From: Anthoceros angustus
Lineage: Eukaryota > Streptophyta > Anthocerotopsida > Anthocerotales > Anthocerotaceae
Reading direction: 5' to 3'
Length of the DNA: 64,000 nt
Assembly (NCBI GenBank): GCA_010909165.1
Contig: MU008154.1
Span: forward strand, 496,001 to 560,000
The notes beneath the pieces are model-generated. The model was not told the origin of the DNA and ran no database searches. It saw nothing but the letters and a program-made list of their open reading frames with translations. Of the stretch, positions 47,978-60,176 are shown in pieces. How positions within the stretch are numbered: position 1 is the first letter of the stretch; every line of letters starts with the position of its first letter. Both the position numbers and the translations under genes were made by a program.

Positions 47978-50232
47978 TCACAGAATCGGCTGATCTTCCC
48001 TCGTTGTGTCAACGATCCCCGCTGGGCCGGTCTGCATTTCCAAATCGTGTATGGCACTCGGTTCGTGTCCTCCTCCCAGGCTCAGGATGCTGGCGTCTTG
48101 CAGCATGGCCAGGACTTGGGTCATGGAAGGCCTTGCTGCTTGAGCCTCCTCCAGACATGCCGTTGCCACCTGAGATCGATGCAACAATGCGTTTCAGAAT
48201 GAGGGGAACGGAATAAACAAACAACCCATTTCCAGTGCTACGGAGATGGCAACAGCGAACAAGGACTGAAAGGTTCTGGGTTTCTGACCTTGGCAACAGC
48301 GATGACGGATACCGCGTTCTGCTGCTCTGTGCACACCCGGGGATCCGCGATCTCTTGAACCCGCCCGCCGGCGATGAGCGGGACTGCCCTGGCCGCAAGG
48401 CTTTGTTGCTCCCCAGGCAGATCCGGATCAAAGGGTTTCCTGGAAGTGACCAGTTCCAGCAACACGACGCCGAAGCTGTACACGTCTGAATGCTCACTGG
48501 GCCTGCCGTCGGGGTTTGCTGGATCTGCGTAGCCCAAGGTGCCCTTGGGAGAGGGAAAGCCCACGTCTGCAACCTTGGCGTTGAAGTTCTCGTCCAGCAG
48601 GATGTTCGCAGACTTCACATCGCCGTGGTGGATGGGAGGAGTCACGGGGACGTGGAGACGCTCCAAAGCCTCTGCTACTTGGACGGCGATGCGGAGCCTC
48701 GTGTTCCAGTCTAGCTCACCGGGTCTGTCCACAGAGAGGTGGCGCTCCAGGCTGCCGTTGGGAAGATACTCCCACACCAGGAATCGACCCTGCTGCGGGT
48801 CGATGCAGTATCCCAGCAGCCTGACAAGACCTCGGTGGCTCAGGTTTGAGACCATGGAGACGTGTTGAAGGAAGTGGCCCTGATCATCTTCTGCTTCCTG
48901 GTTAATGTTTCTGGTCCTTTTGATGGCAACAAGGGTGCCATTTTCCAGCACGCCCTGCATCACTTCCCCAGCACTCCCGCGCCCTATCACATTGGTGGGA
49001 GAGAAGAAGTCTGTTGCCTGCTCTAGCTCTGGGTAGGTGAATAATGTCCCGGTCTGCATTGCCATATTCTGTCCTGGGGGGACCACATCCAGGTCTCTGG
49101 TCTTGAACTTCTGTTTTCGGTACTTCTTTCGGTAGACGTAACAAATGGCGATGCACATCATAACAGCTATTATGGGGACAGTAACACCCAATGGAACTGC
49201 ACTCACAATGAGGCAAGGTGCTTCAGGGCCCACATCCTGAGATCAAGAAATCGATACATGTGCATCTTTCATGGAATTCATAGGGTTGTGCATTCAGGAG
49301 AAGGGTAGGCAAGAATCAGTACCTCCCAACGCCTTAGACTTCCCCTTTTTCTTGGACTTCTTCGATTTCTTCGACTTCGACTTCTTCGATTTTTTCGATG
49401 ATGGCTGTGATCTCTTCTTCGGAGAAGGGCCTGTTCCACCAGTGGAAGAACGGCTAAACACGGACCATTGCAGATTTGGAATACTAGGTGGGGGAAACGA
49501 AGGGGAGGTCGAGTAAGATGTCGTTGGAGGTGGTGGATATGGAGAAGGGTCTGCACAGTGATGCCAAATTGGAATGAGATTCACGGACATGTCAGGAAGC
49601 AGAAAGAAATCTACACAGCGCTAGCTGGGAGATGCACTACACACGGCAGGGGCGCACATGGAGTGAAAACGCTTATTTGGAACTTCATTCCCAGCTCACA
49701 GTCGCCATACACCGGGCTACCCAGATACACTTTGTGCCATCCCCCGGAGGTGCTGGGTAGTAGTTTGACTCTTTTGTAATCCTCGGATCCCATTGCATTG
49801 GAGCTCACATTGCAGATACTGAAGGCAGCTGCTGAGGCGAACTCAATGACTGCGTGGGAACCGGGAGAATTGCTGAAATCTGCCACATTCACGGGTTCAA
49901 ACTTGCTTCAGAGCTGAGTGAAAGTTCAGAGCTGCATCCTGGCCTACAGATCAAGTCAGGGAAGAGTTTACAAAGATGTCAAGCTTTCGAGTGCTCTACT
50001 GACCGAGAATGTCACCGCTGTACCAGGGGTCTTCACCGTCCGCCCAATCTTGGTAGAAGAAGATGTTGGGCGGTGGCCCCCATCCGTAACCGTACCCCAC
50101 GGACACTTCCCTTGCCTGAGTATTCGCCAGGAAGTGACCAAGCAAGGAAGCCAAAACCAGAATCCGGAGCAGCCATTGTTGTCTACCACTTGGTCTGAGC
50201 CTCAAAGTTGAATACTCTGCACCCCTCACCAT
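47978..50232 (-). CDS. Receptor-like kinase with phytocyanin-like ectodomain, 5 exons
   Basis: Exons in transcript order: 50000-50232, 49658-49905, 49323-49550, 48289-49220, 47978-48169. The sum is 1833 nt, 610 aa in frame. Signal peptide ~1-40 (LLRILVLASLLGHFLANTQA). Residues ~41-157 match phytocyanins/early nodulin-like proteins: REVSVGYGYGWG, QDWADGED, GSHAVIEF, AAAFSICNVSSNA and GDCELGMKFQISV. A Pro-rich then Lys/Ser-rich linker follows (~158-236), then one TM helix (VTVPIIAVMMCIAICYVY) and a kinase domain (~300-595): GRGSAGEV loop, VAIK lysine, HGDVKSAN catalytic loop (non-RD), and DVG where DFG is expected. In the cupredoxin part the histidine of SHAV is kept, but the Cys and second His ligands are replaced, as in non-copper early nodulin-like proteins. 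Exon 4 uses an acceptor at 49221; a nearer-consensus one at 49237 would break the frame. Confidence 0.8.
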
Positions 50233-51607
50233 CTGGATTGCGGGTACAACCCGAGCTCACGCGTCGAGCTTGGCTATGATCAGGTCATAGCTTGCATTAG
50301 AGGCTCTTCTGTGTGCTTCAAATGCTCTGATTCTTATTTTGAGCTAACAGCTCGACGCTAGTGCTGCACCTTGTACAGCATGTATTTTTGGTGCTGCAAT
50401 GTCATCTATTTTTGGTGAAAGCCTGACCCATTTAACATCGTGCCAGTTGTCACCTGCCATAGAGCATGTCGTTCCATAGCACTGGACAATCAGCCCTATC
50501 CACGAGGAAGGATTTCTTTGATGGGTAGAGATATTCATGCAGCAGTGAAAGTGCAAATGGTTAGTAACACTTATGAGAAGAACACGAAGGACTTTGCACA
50601 GCTTGTAGAGCATGATGTATCCAGGGACGGGCTCTTGCTGTTTGCTGAACCTTTTTGGCTGGTAGTGCGCAAGTTCTCACAAGCGTTCATGTCTTGAGGA
50701 CAGATGAACTGTAGATATGATCAAATTTGGTCTGTGGCTGTCACAGGGTCTTACACTATCGCAGGCTGGGTTGATTAACCTGAGTAAGGATTCAAATTTA
50801 CTTGACGTGGGGCAAGGACCCGCAGTCTTACTTGACTTGGTAAGACGAGTCTTACTTAATCGAGATATGTGAAGACTTTATGTAAAGAAAACAGATCGGA
50901 AATCCCATCCACCCGAGAAAAAAAGGGAACAACCCTCATGAGGGCACCATGCCAAGGAGGATTATCCCACGATGGCTCATGTGGCTTTCACATCGAAGAA
51001 GACAAGCTTCCTCTTCACTGCGCAGTGCACTTTAATGAACTGCATCGGAAACCTAGAATAGAAATACTGCGCGGTTTTTAGGCTCACGGCACCGTTCGTA
51101 ACGAACGGCGTGAACAGTGTAGTTTGGGAATAAGCTTTCATAATGAGTGCCCGAAAAGTACGGAATCGGTCAGCTGTATCCCAGGGTCGGGTTCCAGTGA
51201 GTGAAATAATAAGTTTTATTTATAATGTCATTCTAAGGGAGCATGAGATCATAAGAGATAGGTCTAGCCCTAGACCTACATAAGAAGACGGTGTGTGGTA
51301 TTCTCATATTAGGGTTTTCATTTCTTGGGTGTCCTGTCCCATTTCGTTTGTGGAGAAGAGACTTGCTGGTTTTCTTCATGTGTTATGTTAGAGTTGTTTT
51401 TTTTGTGATTTAGTTTTCTTGGTAGAGACAATCCTCTACCAAGGTCTTGGTATCTTGAAGTTTTGAAGTGCATGGTTTTTTCATTATAGTTTTTTATGAT
51501 ATTTTATGCCCTAAAATGATGAATAGGTTTGCAATCTTGTGTCTTAACTTAGTTCTCCAAGTTCATCAATCTCTGTTCCTAATGCTCTTCTTCAAGAAGA
51601 TAGTTTA
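50233..51607. other. Intergenic DNA left of the Harbinger transposase
   Basis: No gene seen. A perfect palindrome-like hairpin CCGTTCG-TAA-CGAACGG lies near 51091-51107. 50975-51033 is the left arm of a candidate terminal inverted repeat. 51370-51600 is T-rich with no domain. Confidence 0.5.
50975..51033 (+). repeat. Candidate left terminal inverted repeat of the Harbinger element
   Basis: CTCATGTGGCTTTCACATCG, continuing through GACAAGCTTCCTCTTCACTG to GCGCAGTGCACTT, is imperfectly repeated in reverse complement at 63274-63332. Its inner side faces the transposase. No clear TTA/TAA target duplication was seen outside, so the exact end is open. Confidence 0.5.
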
Positions 51608-51619
51608 TTGCTTTATTCT

Positions 51620-52785
51620 ATGATTATAGTTGTTTTAATCACAATTATTGTGGCAGCTAGCGGAGAGGAGATTGAACGGAAGCGATCTAGAATATGGTGG
51701 AAATTCCCTTGTCAAGTAACACTGTGGCGAGATGTTCACATGAGAGCTTGGCAAACCAATGGAGAAGCGGTAAGAGATGCTCAATGGCATTTTGCTTATA
51801 GGATGTCATACCCTAATTTCAGGGCCTTGGTTGACCTTTTCAAGCCATATATTGTGCGTGCTGGGTTAAGAGAACCAGTGAAGTTGCATCATGCTGTTGC
51901 CATGGTGTTGCATCGACTCGCTAGAGGGCTTCCACCACATATTGTTGCAGACATGTATGGAGTTGGGGCATCCACTGTGGTTCAGTACACTTTGTTGGTT
52001 ACTGAAGTTTTAAGCAATCCTGACAAGTTGTTCTCAAGATTTATTTCTTGGCCTCTCCACAACTCGGCAACGGAATATATCTGCAAAGTTTTTGGTTCTC
52101 ACAGGATTACCAAATATGGTTGGAGCAGTAGATGGATCTCATATCAAGTTGGCTAGACAACCAGATACGAAAGACAACCCAGTGGCCTATTGGTGTCGGC
52201 ATGACATTCACTCTGTTGTTTTGCAAGGAATATGTGATTCTGACCAATTATTCCTTGATTTGTCTTGCACTCATCCAGGTGGTGTCCATGATGCTACAAT
52301 TTTACGAGAAAGCAGTGTATGGCAGAAAATGACATAGGGACAAATATTGACATCACCTTCCATGGAAATTTGTGGGACAACTATTACTCCATTTATTGTG
52401 GGTGATTCTGCGTACCCTTTGATGCCTTTTCTTTTGAAAGCTTTTCATGCAGTGGGAAATGATAGAGAAAAGGCTATGTTCAATAGGAGCATGCGGCGTG
52501 GGCGGGTGAAGATAGAAAATGCTCTTGCACTCTTGAAGAGTAGGTGGTGCATGTTGAAAAGCTTGAATGTAAGGTTGAAGTATGCCTCTCAAGTTGTAAT
52601 TGCTTGTTGTGTGTTACATAATTATTGTATCATGTCTGGCGAGGCACATCCCCGTGACGTGAATGTGGATCCATATCCTTTACATGATGGCCAGGAAATG
52701 AATATGTGGGAGGATATGTCATATAGACATTTGTATAACGAAGCGAAAAAGAGGAGACATGCTTTGTTTGATGCTTGGAGAATTG
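51620..52785 (+). pseudogene. PIF/Harbinger transposase (DDE_4 nuclease), broken
   Basis: Reads as a plant Harbinger-type transposase: LWRDVHMRAWQ, FRALVDLFKPYI, a helix-turn-helix-like AVAMVLHRLARG..VADMYGVGASTV, then the nuclease. The three acidic residues are visible: D in AVDGSH (~52131), D in GGVHDATI (~52290) and E in KIENALALLKSRW (~52516). Two lesions: a frameshift at or near the T run 52089-52093, and an in-frame TAG at 52335-52337. The 3' end (LFDAWRI) stops where the retroelement begins, so the C-terminus is cut. It would not give an active protein as written. Confidence 0.88.
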
Positions 52786-54929
52786 TGGCGCGACTTTTGC
52801 TGACGGCCAGCCGGGCGCGCACAATCCCGTGTCGTTGTAGGAAGGAGTTCGTTCCCAAGGGAATGACAGACTCCGTTTGCAGCGTTTCAGGCGATTCTCG
52901 TCTTACTTTGCGTCCGTTCAGTCCAACGCTCACACTCCTCAGTTCACGTCTAACTACAAACACCGCACAGGCCCGGTATGGCCAAACGTTTAAGGACCCG
53001 TTCGCGTCCGTTTCGTTCACGTTCGTCTCTCACACCTCTCGTCCGTTGCTCTCTCCACTCACACTACACTTATCAGTCTTAAGGAAAGACGCTGGTTACA
53101 TGCCCGACCTCCTCCGCCTCCTCCGTTCTCGGGCCTCTCGTCCGGCTCAGACGCCCCAAGTCCCTCCGGCTCACACGTTCGGCCGTCATACCGGGCCGCT
53201 GCCTGACGCAGCACGGGTCCCCGCCACCCTTCCCCGCACACACCACAACACGTTAGGTCGTCACGGGACCACGATCAATCCCTCCGAGTCAGTGCTCGTG
53301 AGACTCAGACTCACGTTAGCAAGAAGACACACAAGGTCCGCAAGAACGATCAACACCAAGAGAAAGATGATTTATTGAGGCAGACCCCTCTTATACTACG
53401 CCCGGTCGGCGTCTTTATTACACCCTATTCCGAAATGGCCACCAAGATGCCCTAATCGGCCGCCTACCATCCTATTCCTCCCCTATCTCCTTCGCGGCGG
53501 TGTGGGAAGGTCCCGGTTCCGCCTTGGGATTGGTGGTCCAATCTCCGTCAGCGATTGCGGGCGCGCAATCGGATGATCCGCGAGGCGGACCCTCCTCTCC
53601 CGGAATCACAGCCGGGTTGGGCTCTTCTCCTTGCGGATGGACGGACCTCCTCCGCCACCTCCTCCGCCTCCCCATGGGTCCCCTCGGTGGGGCCACTATC
53701 TGCTCCCCTAAGTCGAAGGGGCTCCTCATCGCCAAGTCCCGACCTCGAGGTCCGGTCTCGACTCGGGGCTGAACTCAGTCGGCTTATTCAGTCGGCCCGG
53801 TGGGTCCGGCCTCGTCTCGGGGTTCGGACCTCGGGGTCCGAACTTATTCAGTCCGGTCCCAAGCTCCGACTTTCCGTGGACCTCAGATCGCTAGGTCCTC
53901 CTCCCCCGACCCTTGTCTTGGTGGGTTGGCTCCCTTCTGCACCTTCGGGCCCGTCACCCCTTCTCGAGGCGGGTGGTGGTGAACTTACCACAGGGTCCGT
54001 TGCGTCCCGCTCCTCTTGGGGCTCTTCTCCTTGCCGTCGTCTCCAAGCAGGGCCCCTAGGGTCCTGTGGCCGCCCTGCCTTCTTCCCCTCAGGGCCTTCC
54101 GGTCCGTCTATTTGCGGGCGCCGAGAGGCCTCACCGCCTCGGAGCCTGGTAATAGGCAAAGTCCGAATCCACTTGCTGGATTGCCTCTTCCACGTGGAGC
54201 ACCGATACTCCCTTCGCCATAGGTGCTCCGGAGAGCCTGCCCCGCTTGTTGCTCCACCTCCCCGCCAGTTTGATAGGCTGGGCGCTCTATCTCCTTGCGG
54301 TCCTCCATCTCGGCGGCGTCCTGCTCCGCCACCTCCCCGCAGCTGCTCCACCTCCTGCTCCAACTCCTCCGCCTCCCGCCGCCTTGCCCGCCATAGCGCG
54401 TTCCCTTCAAACTTCCTCGGTGGACCGGCTTCTTATGCTTCCGGCCCTCGCCTCTTTGTCCATTACATTAACTCCGCCATCTCCGCTTGACGGCAACACG
54501 CTGATCAGCGCTTCGCCAGCCCTTCTCCATCTCGGCGGCGTCCTGCTCCTGTTCCATCGCCCGTCGGCTCGTCCAGCAGGGAGCCGCTCTATTTCCGTCG
54601 CGTTCGCGACCATGTCCCGCACTACCATTCCTCTCAATGATAGTTTGAGTCAGCCCAAAGTCTCCTTGCGGTCCTCCATCTCCTGCCTTCTTGCTCCACC
54701 TCCGGGAGTCAGGAGATCCTCCATCTCCTTGTCGCGAACTTCTGGCTGGTCGCGCTTGCTCCACCTCCTGCTCCATCTTGAGGCTGGGCGCTCTATCTCG
54801 CTCGAAGTCTGGATTCTCGTTGAGAACTCCTTGTCGCCCGACGCTGCCTTGGAGTTGTAACTCCAAGGTGTCCTTCTTGTCCTCCAACTCCTGCCGCCTC
54901 CCTTCTACCTCCTGCTGCGAGGTCCCGAT

Positions 54930-55850
54930 TTCCGGGTCTTGGCCTCCGGTGTTCTGCGGCTCGTCGTGCTTGCTCATGCCACACTCGGCCTTGATTGGCG
55001 TGGCTCTCTCGGCCGCCTCCCTCCACGGTTCGATCACGCCGATAGTGATCGCGATCGGCCTCCTCCGCCTCCTTGGCCACCTTCACTGAGCCTCTCGCAG
55101 CTCTGGTCGGTCGGCTGCCTCGCGGATCCGCGCCGCTTGCGCCCGGGCCTCCTCGCTTCTGCTGCGCTCGCCCCTCACTGCGGAGGTCCTCCGCTTGGGC
55201 CTCCTTAGCTTCACCTCCTCCGGTGAAGGAATTTAGTCCGGTCCTTGCGGATGGACGGACCTCCCTCTCGCCTCCGCTTCCTTCCTCAATCCGGCCGAGA
55301 GCTTGACCTTCCTTCTGCCTGGGCTCCCTCCAGCCTCACGGAGGAGTACCATGCGCCTCGGGTGGCTTCTACCTCCGGGTCTTGGCCTCCGGTGTTTCTG
55401 CGGCTCGTCGTGCTTGCTCATGCCACACTTTCGGCCTTGATTGGCGTGGCTCTCTCGGCCTCCCTCCACGGTTCCGATCACGCCGATAGTGATCGCGATC
55501 GGCCTTCGCCGGCTCGCCTCCTTGGCCACCTTCACTGAGCCTCTCGGCTTGGCTCTGGTCGGTCGGCTGCCTCGCGGATCCGCGCCCGCTCTGCGCCCGG
55601 GCCTCCTCACTTCTGCTGCGCTCGCCCCCCTGCTGCGAGGTCCTCCGCTTGGGCCTCCTTAACTGCCTTTTGCTCCTCCATGAAGGAATTTAGTCCGGTC
55701 CTTGCGGATGGACGGACCTCCCTCTCGCCTCGGCGTTTCCCTTCCTCAATCCGGCCGAGAGCTTGACCTTCCTTCTGCCTGGGCTCCCTCCAGCCTCACG
55801 GAGGAGTACCATGCGCCTCGGGTGGCTTCTACCTCCTGGGTCTTCTCGGC
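54930..55850. repeat. Tandem duplication inside the retroelement, period ~440-455 bp
   Basis: 54935-55225 matches 55376-55660, and 55234-55375 matches 55690-55850. Landmarks: GGGTCTTGGCCTCCGGTGTT, CGGCTCGTCGTGCTTGCTCA, CGCCGATAGTGATCGCGATC, CCTTGCGGATGGACGGACCT, CACGGAGGAGTACCATGCGC. Copies differ chiefly by small indels (one to a few bases) rather than substitutions. Confidence 0.88.
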
Positions 55851-57799
55851 CATCCATGAGACCCCAGCATACCGTCCATGACGGTAGCTGTGACCCGCCG
55901 TGTTTCTTCCACGGCCACCGTGAGGCTCCCACAAAGTCCGTGAGTGAGCCGATCTCACGGTCCGCCAAGGACCTCCATACTGTCCGAGTAAGTCGGTGGG
56001 TTCTCGGACCTAATCGGGACCCTTAGGTCACGAGTCTTTGCTCCACCTCCCGAGCTTCACCCTCCTTGGCCCTTTTGGCGCGAGCTCCTTCTCGCCCTTT
56101 TCTCCACAGGGCTCGGAGGAGGTGAGGGAGTCAGGAGCAAGCCTTTTGCCCCTTCACAGGGCGGCAGGACCCGGCTCGAGTGCTGCTGCGGTGTCCTCCT
56201 CCTCCACAGGCGTCCCTCGCCCTCCTTCGCTTCCTCACTTCTTGCCACTCAGGTAGGCGGGGTAAGTCTTGGCCGTCCCGAGGTGCAGCGTTGGTAGCCG
56301 TGGTCTTGCGTCTCTTGGCTCCCTCACAGTCGGCGGGGCCTCACCGTGGTTGTGGCCGGTGGCGGGGCCGCTTCTGCTGGGCTCGGTTGGGGCACGGAGG
56401 AGGGAAGGAATTTCTTCCATACTTCCACAGGTGGTGAGGGGTCCGTTCAGGGCGTATGGAGTCGGAATCCTCGATCGTCCTCCTCCTCCGGGTCCGTTTG
56501 GCCTTGACGATCGGCCTCCTCCCTCGGCGCCCTTGCCGCTCCACTTGGCGGGGCCTCGGTCCTTTCGGGCGCTCGCTCAAGCTCTCCCTCCTTCAGGAGC
56601 TCGAAATGTCCCCATACATGGATCAGGTATGGGGACAGCCCAGATGGCGAGGGCTTCTCGGTCCTGAGCTTGCGGGCCTCCTGACTAAACCGGGCGAAGA
56701 TAATCCTTCCCCAGTCCGCCCTCTTCCCCCGCTGCAGCGCATGCAGGAATACCAACAGGTTATCACCAAGGTGATCCACCTTGGTGAGCAGGTTCCAATG
56801 GACAATGATCCGGGCTACCGCCCTTACTCATTGTCAGGTCGGATATCGACCGTTGGTGGTCCGCGGCCCTGTGCCTCATCACTGCTGGCCCTATCTTCCC
56901 CGCCTTGAGGGGCTCGGCACCACTCCCCTTCTTCCTCCTTTGGGCGGTTGTAGGCGCCTCGGGACCTCAAGGTCCATCGCCTTGGGTCCTCCGGAGGTTC
57001 TTGGACCGCACCTCCTTATTGACCGCCCGGCATCTTCGGGCGAACTCCGGACGGTGACACTATCAACGTCCGCACCATCCGAACACATCCAAATGCCACT
57101 CCTGCACCAATTCTCCGCTTCCTGGGCGGGCCCAAAGTCCGGATAGCGCGGGTCACAATGTTGCGCTCCACGAGGTTCCATGGCTCCCAAACTTCCGCGG
57201 GCTTTTGGGTGCCATCGCCTTCTCCCTTGGTTGTCAGTTGTCGAGACCGGCACGCGCTTCGCCGCTGCACGCTCCAACCTCAGCGGTGAGCCAAGACGCC
57301 CGAGTGTCCCACGAGATACCGCGAGCGGTTGCGGGCGCGAGATCGCGGTGTCTCGAGGTCAGTGAAATGACCTTCCTTCGCCACGCCGGAGTAACCGGGC
57401 AGGGCGCCTCGTCCAGAATCGCCAGAGAGGTCCGCATGGCTTATTCGACCTTACGCCCGCCTTACGCCGCACCTGGTTTTACGCCACGGCATCCGCGGCG
57501 TGAATACTGCTATAACGGCCTCGCAAGGTTACTGCCACAGATGCCTGCCTCCACTGTGGCCCACGTGGCGTCGCCTGGTCGTCCTCACGGCTCAACTTCT
57601 AAGTTACTTTCCTGGCGTACTTATCACCTGGTCACAGGTGGGTCCGGACTTATCCTACCTCGGCCCGCCATAGTAGGTCCGGTACGCCTCACTCCGGTCG
57701 GAGTATACTCCGAGTGCCCCGAGTGCTATCCGTGCTTATTTCCCCTTTTTCGCCTCATTTTATCCTTTGCTCCTACAAAAAACAAAACCCTACCTATTT

Positions 57800-58803
57800 C
57801 TAACCCCCAAGTCCGTAGTCCACATACTCCCTTCTCACCGCTACGCCTCCGCCAACACTAAGCGTGTACTTTTTCACCCGCCACCCGTTCACCCGAGTGG
57901 GCAGCAATTCACCATCCAATTGCCGAAGCTGAACGGACCCATTGGCGTATACCTGTACCACTTGGTAAGGTCCCATCCATCGTAGGTGGAGTTTACCCGG
58001 AAAGTGCATATGTCGGCTGTCGTAAAGGAGGGCCAGATCTCCCTCCTTCACATACTCCTGATTCCGAAGGCGCCTGCCATGCTGATGTTGATTGTATCAC
58101 GCTGTTGCGCCTCTTCCCGGTCCTCCGTATGCTGCACAAACCCTAGCAAACGCTCCAGTTGGCTCTCTTCATCCGTTAAGCGCCTCTCCATCATGACCCG
58201 GAGTGTTGGCACCTCAAACTCTACCGGCATAACGGGTGAGTGCCCATAGGCCAGGTAATACGGAGTTCGCTGCGTGGTTACCTTCTCTGCCGTTCTGAAC
58301 GCCCATAGCGCTGATGGTAGCTTTGTATCCCAGTCGTGCGCATAGTTAACCGTAAGCTTATTGAGGATGCGGCAGATAAGTCCATTGGTCTTCTCCGTCA
58401 GTCCGTTGGCCTTCGGGTTGTAGGGGGCCGTTTTACGATGTGTGATGCCGAAATAGTCCGTCATTGCAGTTATCACATCATTGAGGAAATGGGTTCCCCG
58501 ATCGCTACCACCGCAACGACACCCATACCTTGTGATGATGTTTTCAGAGGAATTTGGCCACCGTGCTCGATCCGTTCTAGTAGCGCTTCCACCCACAGTG
58601 CGATGGTCGTTGCCACCAAAATGTACCGCTTTTGTGTGCCTCGTCGTTGGTATATGGGTCCAAGTCGATGCCCACTTCTCAAAAGGCGCTAGTGCTAGTA
58701 TGGGCACTAACGGCCATTGGGTTGTGGCGTCGGCTTCCGATCCACGACAAGCATCACACTTCTTCACAATTGGTGTGTTTCCCCATACATGGTGGGCCAC
58801 CAA
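57800..58803 (-). pseudogene. Ty3-type integrase, degenerate
   Basis: Two overlapping frames (58803-58048 and 58051-57800) carry zinc-finger remnants (KKCDACRG), a core Asp in SDRGTHFLNDV, the glutamate region PYNPKANGLTEKTNG, the ALWAFRT block and the C-terminal GPYQVVQVYANGSVQLRQLDG. The first core Asp region is scrambled (APFEKWASTW) by frameshifts. It is an inactive remnant. Confidence 0.88.
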
Positions 58804-59180
58804 GACTCACCTCCAAGATTTTCTTGGTGGTGACTCACACGATAATGTCCACCACCTAGTCCTTCGTGCATCCCTTTATTACCACCTCCGTCTCACTTTG
58901 TTGGAGGTACCTTCGTTCCATCGGCCCCACCTTAAAGATGCAACCGTTATACAAGAAAGGCGGCGTAGTGCACAAAGGCCCGCCACTGACCCGTTCAGCT
59001 TGGTAGCTCCATCTCCCATAGGTACCGTTCCAACTCCGATAAGAGGGCCGCCCGGCCCGCTCCCTTCTCCGCTTCGCCAGGTCCTGCTCACCTTAGGGTT
59101 TGTCATTGTGCTCCTCTACCTCCTCCTCTATCGCCACCAATTCCTCATCCGGAAGGCGTCCTCGATCCTCGCAGTCCGCT

Positions 59181-60071
59181 TTAACTGGACAAGAAGTCAG
59201 CGTTTTGGTGTTGCCTTCCTTGCCTAGTCTCCACCTCAAATGTGAACTCCTGTAGCAACAGAATCCACCTCGCAATCCGTCCAGACAGGTCGGCCTTGTT
59301 CACCAAGTGCTTGAGCGCGAAGTGATCAACATAAAACACGAACTCGTTGGGCAGAAGGTAGTGCCTGAATTTCTTAACGGCGTATACCATTCCCAATGCC
59401 TCTCGCTCCGTAGTAGTGTACCTGCTCGGCGTGAGCCGCCTTCCAGTAGTAGATTGGGTGATCCCTCCGTTTATCATCTTTTGGTGAGCACTACTCGATG
59501 GCGGTGACACATCCACATACACATGGAATCGCTTCCCCGGGCCCGTCCTTTGAGTATCGGGGCACCACTGAGTGGTCTGTAGGTCTCTGAATGCCGCCTC
59601 CCTCTCTGGCGTCCAGGTCCATTCTTCCTCCTTCCTGAGTAGCTCTGTTAGCCTGGAGGCCCTCTTTGCAAAATCTTGGATGAAACGCCTATAGTAACCC
59701 ACCATGCCCAGGAATCCCCGTAACTCCTTCAAGTTCGTAGGCGGCTGCAGGGACTGGATGACTTTCACCTTGTCTTGATCCACCTCTATCCCTCTTGCCG
59801 ACACGCGGTGTCCCAACAAGATTCCCTCTGTCATACCGAAGTAGCATTTCTCCGGATGCAGGCACAGTTGAGTCTCCTTACAACGTTCCAAGCACTTCCG
59901 CAGATGTCCAACGTGTTTGTCCTCCTCTCCGTGCACACAGAAGTCGTCCAAGAACACCTCCATGAAGTCCCTCAGAAACTCCCGGAAGACGTTGGTCACC
60001 ATCCGCATAAATTTCTGCACAAGGTCTCCTAGTTGCTGAAACATAGAGTATGGAAAGGTGGAAAGCGTCAA
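59181..60071 (-). pseudogene. Ty3-type reverse transcriptase/RNase H fragment
   Basis: Starts within the RT fingers/palm (TFPYSMFQQLGDLVQKFM), contains the catalytic FLDD box (MEVFLDDFCVHG), the LGHRVSARGIEVD and LRGFLGMVGYYRRFI connection, and RNase H with YTTTEREALGMVYAVKKFRH and VDHFALKHL. The N-terminal half of RT, protease and gag are absent, so the piece is 5'-truncated at the junction with Harbinger DNA. Confidence 0.9.
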
Positions 60072-60176
60072 AGAAAAACCTTAAAACGTGAAGATGTGGT
60101 TCAACTTCAAAGAATACATTTGCAAATAGAAAAATGCCTTTAAGAAGCCAATAATATTCCTTAATGAAAAGGACTT

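Larger units (their letters stand above)
52786..60105 (-). mobile_element. Degenerate Ty3-type LTR retroelement inserted into the Harbinger element
   Basis: In minus-strand order: reverse transcriptase/RNase H (60071-59181), integrase (58803-57800), then about 4.4 kb (57800-53390) of GC-rich DNA with no recognised gene. The order RT-RH-INT places it in the Ty3 group. Gag and protease are missing: the upstream edge at ~60105 joins Harbinger sequence directly. The left edge is set at 52786, where transposase coding ends and a TG dinucleotide begins. AGAAT precedes it, and AAGAAT lies just after the right edge (60116), a possible but imperfect target duplication. Complete LTRs were not located. 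Confidence 0.75.

Noticed and set aside
51085-51122. CCGTTCG-TAA-CGAACGG palindrome as Harbinger terminus
   Set aside because: No matching copy is found at the right side near 63.2-63.4 kb. The pair 50975-51033/63274-63332 fits better.
54246-54860. Long Leu/Ser/Pro-rich + frames at 53.5-56.9 kb
   Set aside because: They are antisense to the retroelement and repetitive; their apparent signal-peptide-like Leu runs come from CTC/CCT-rich DNA.
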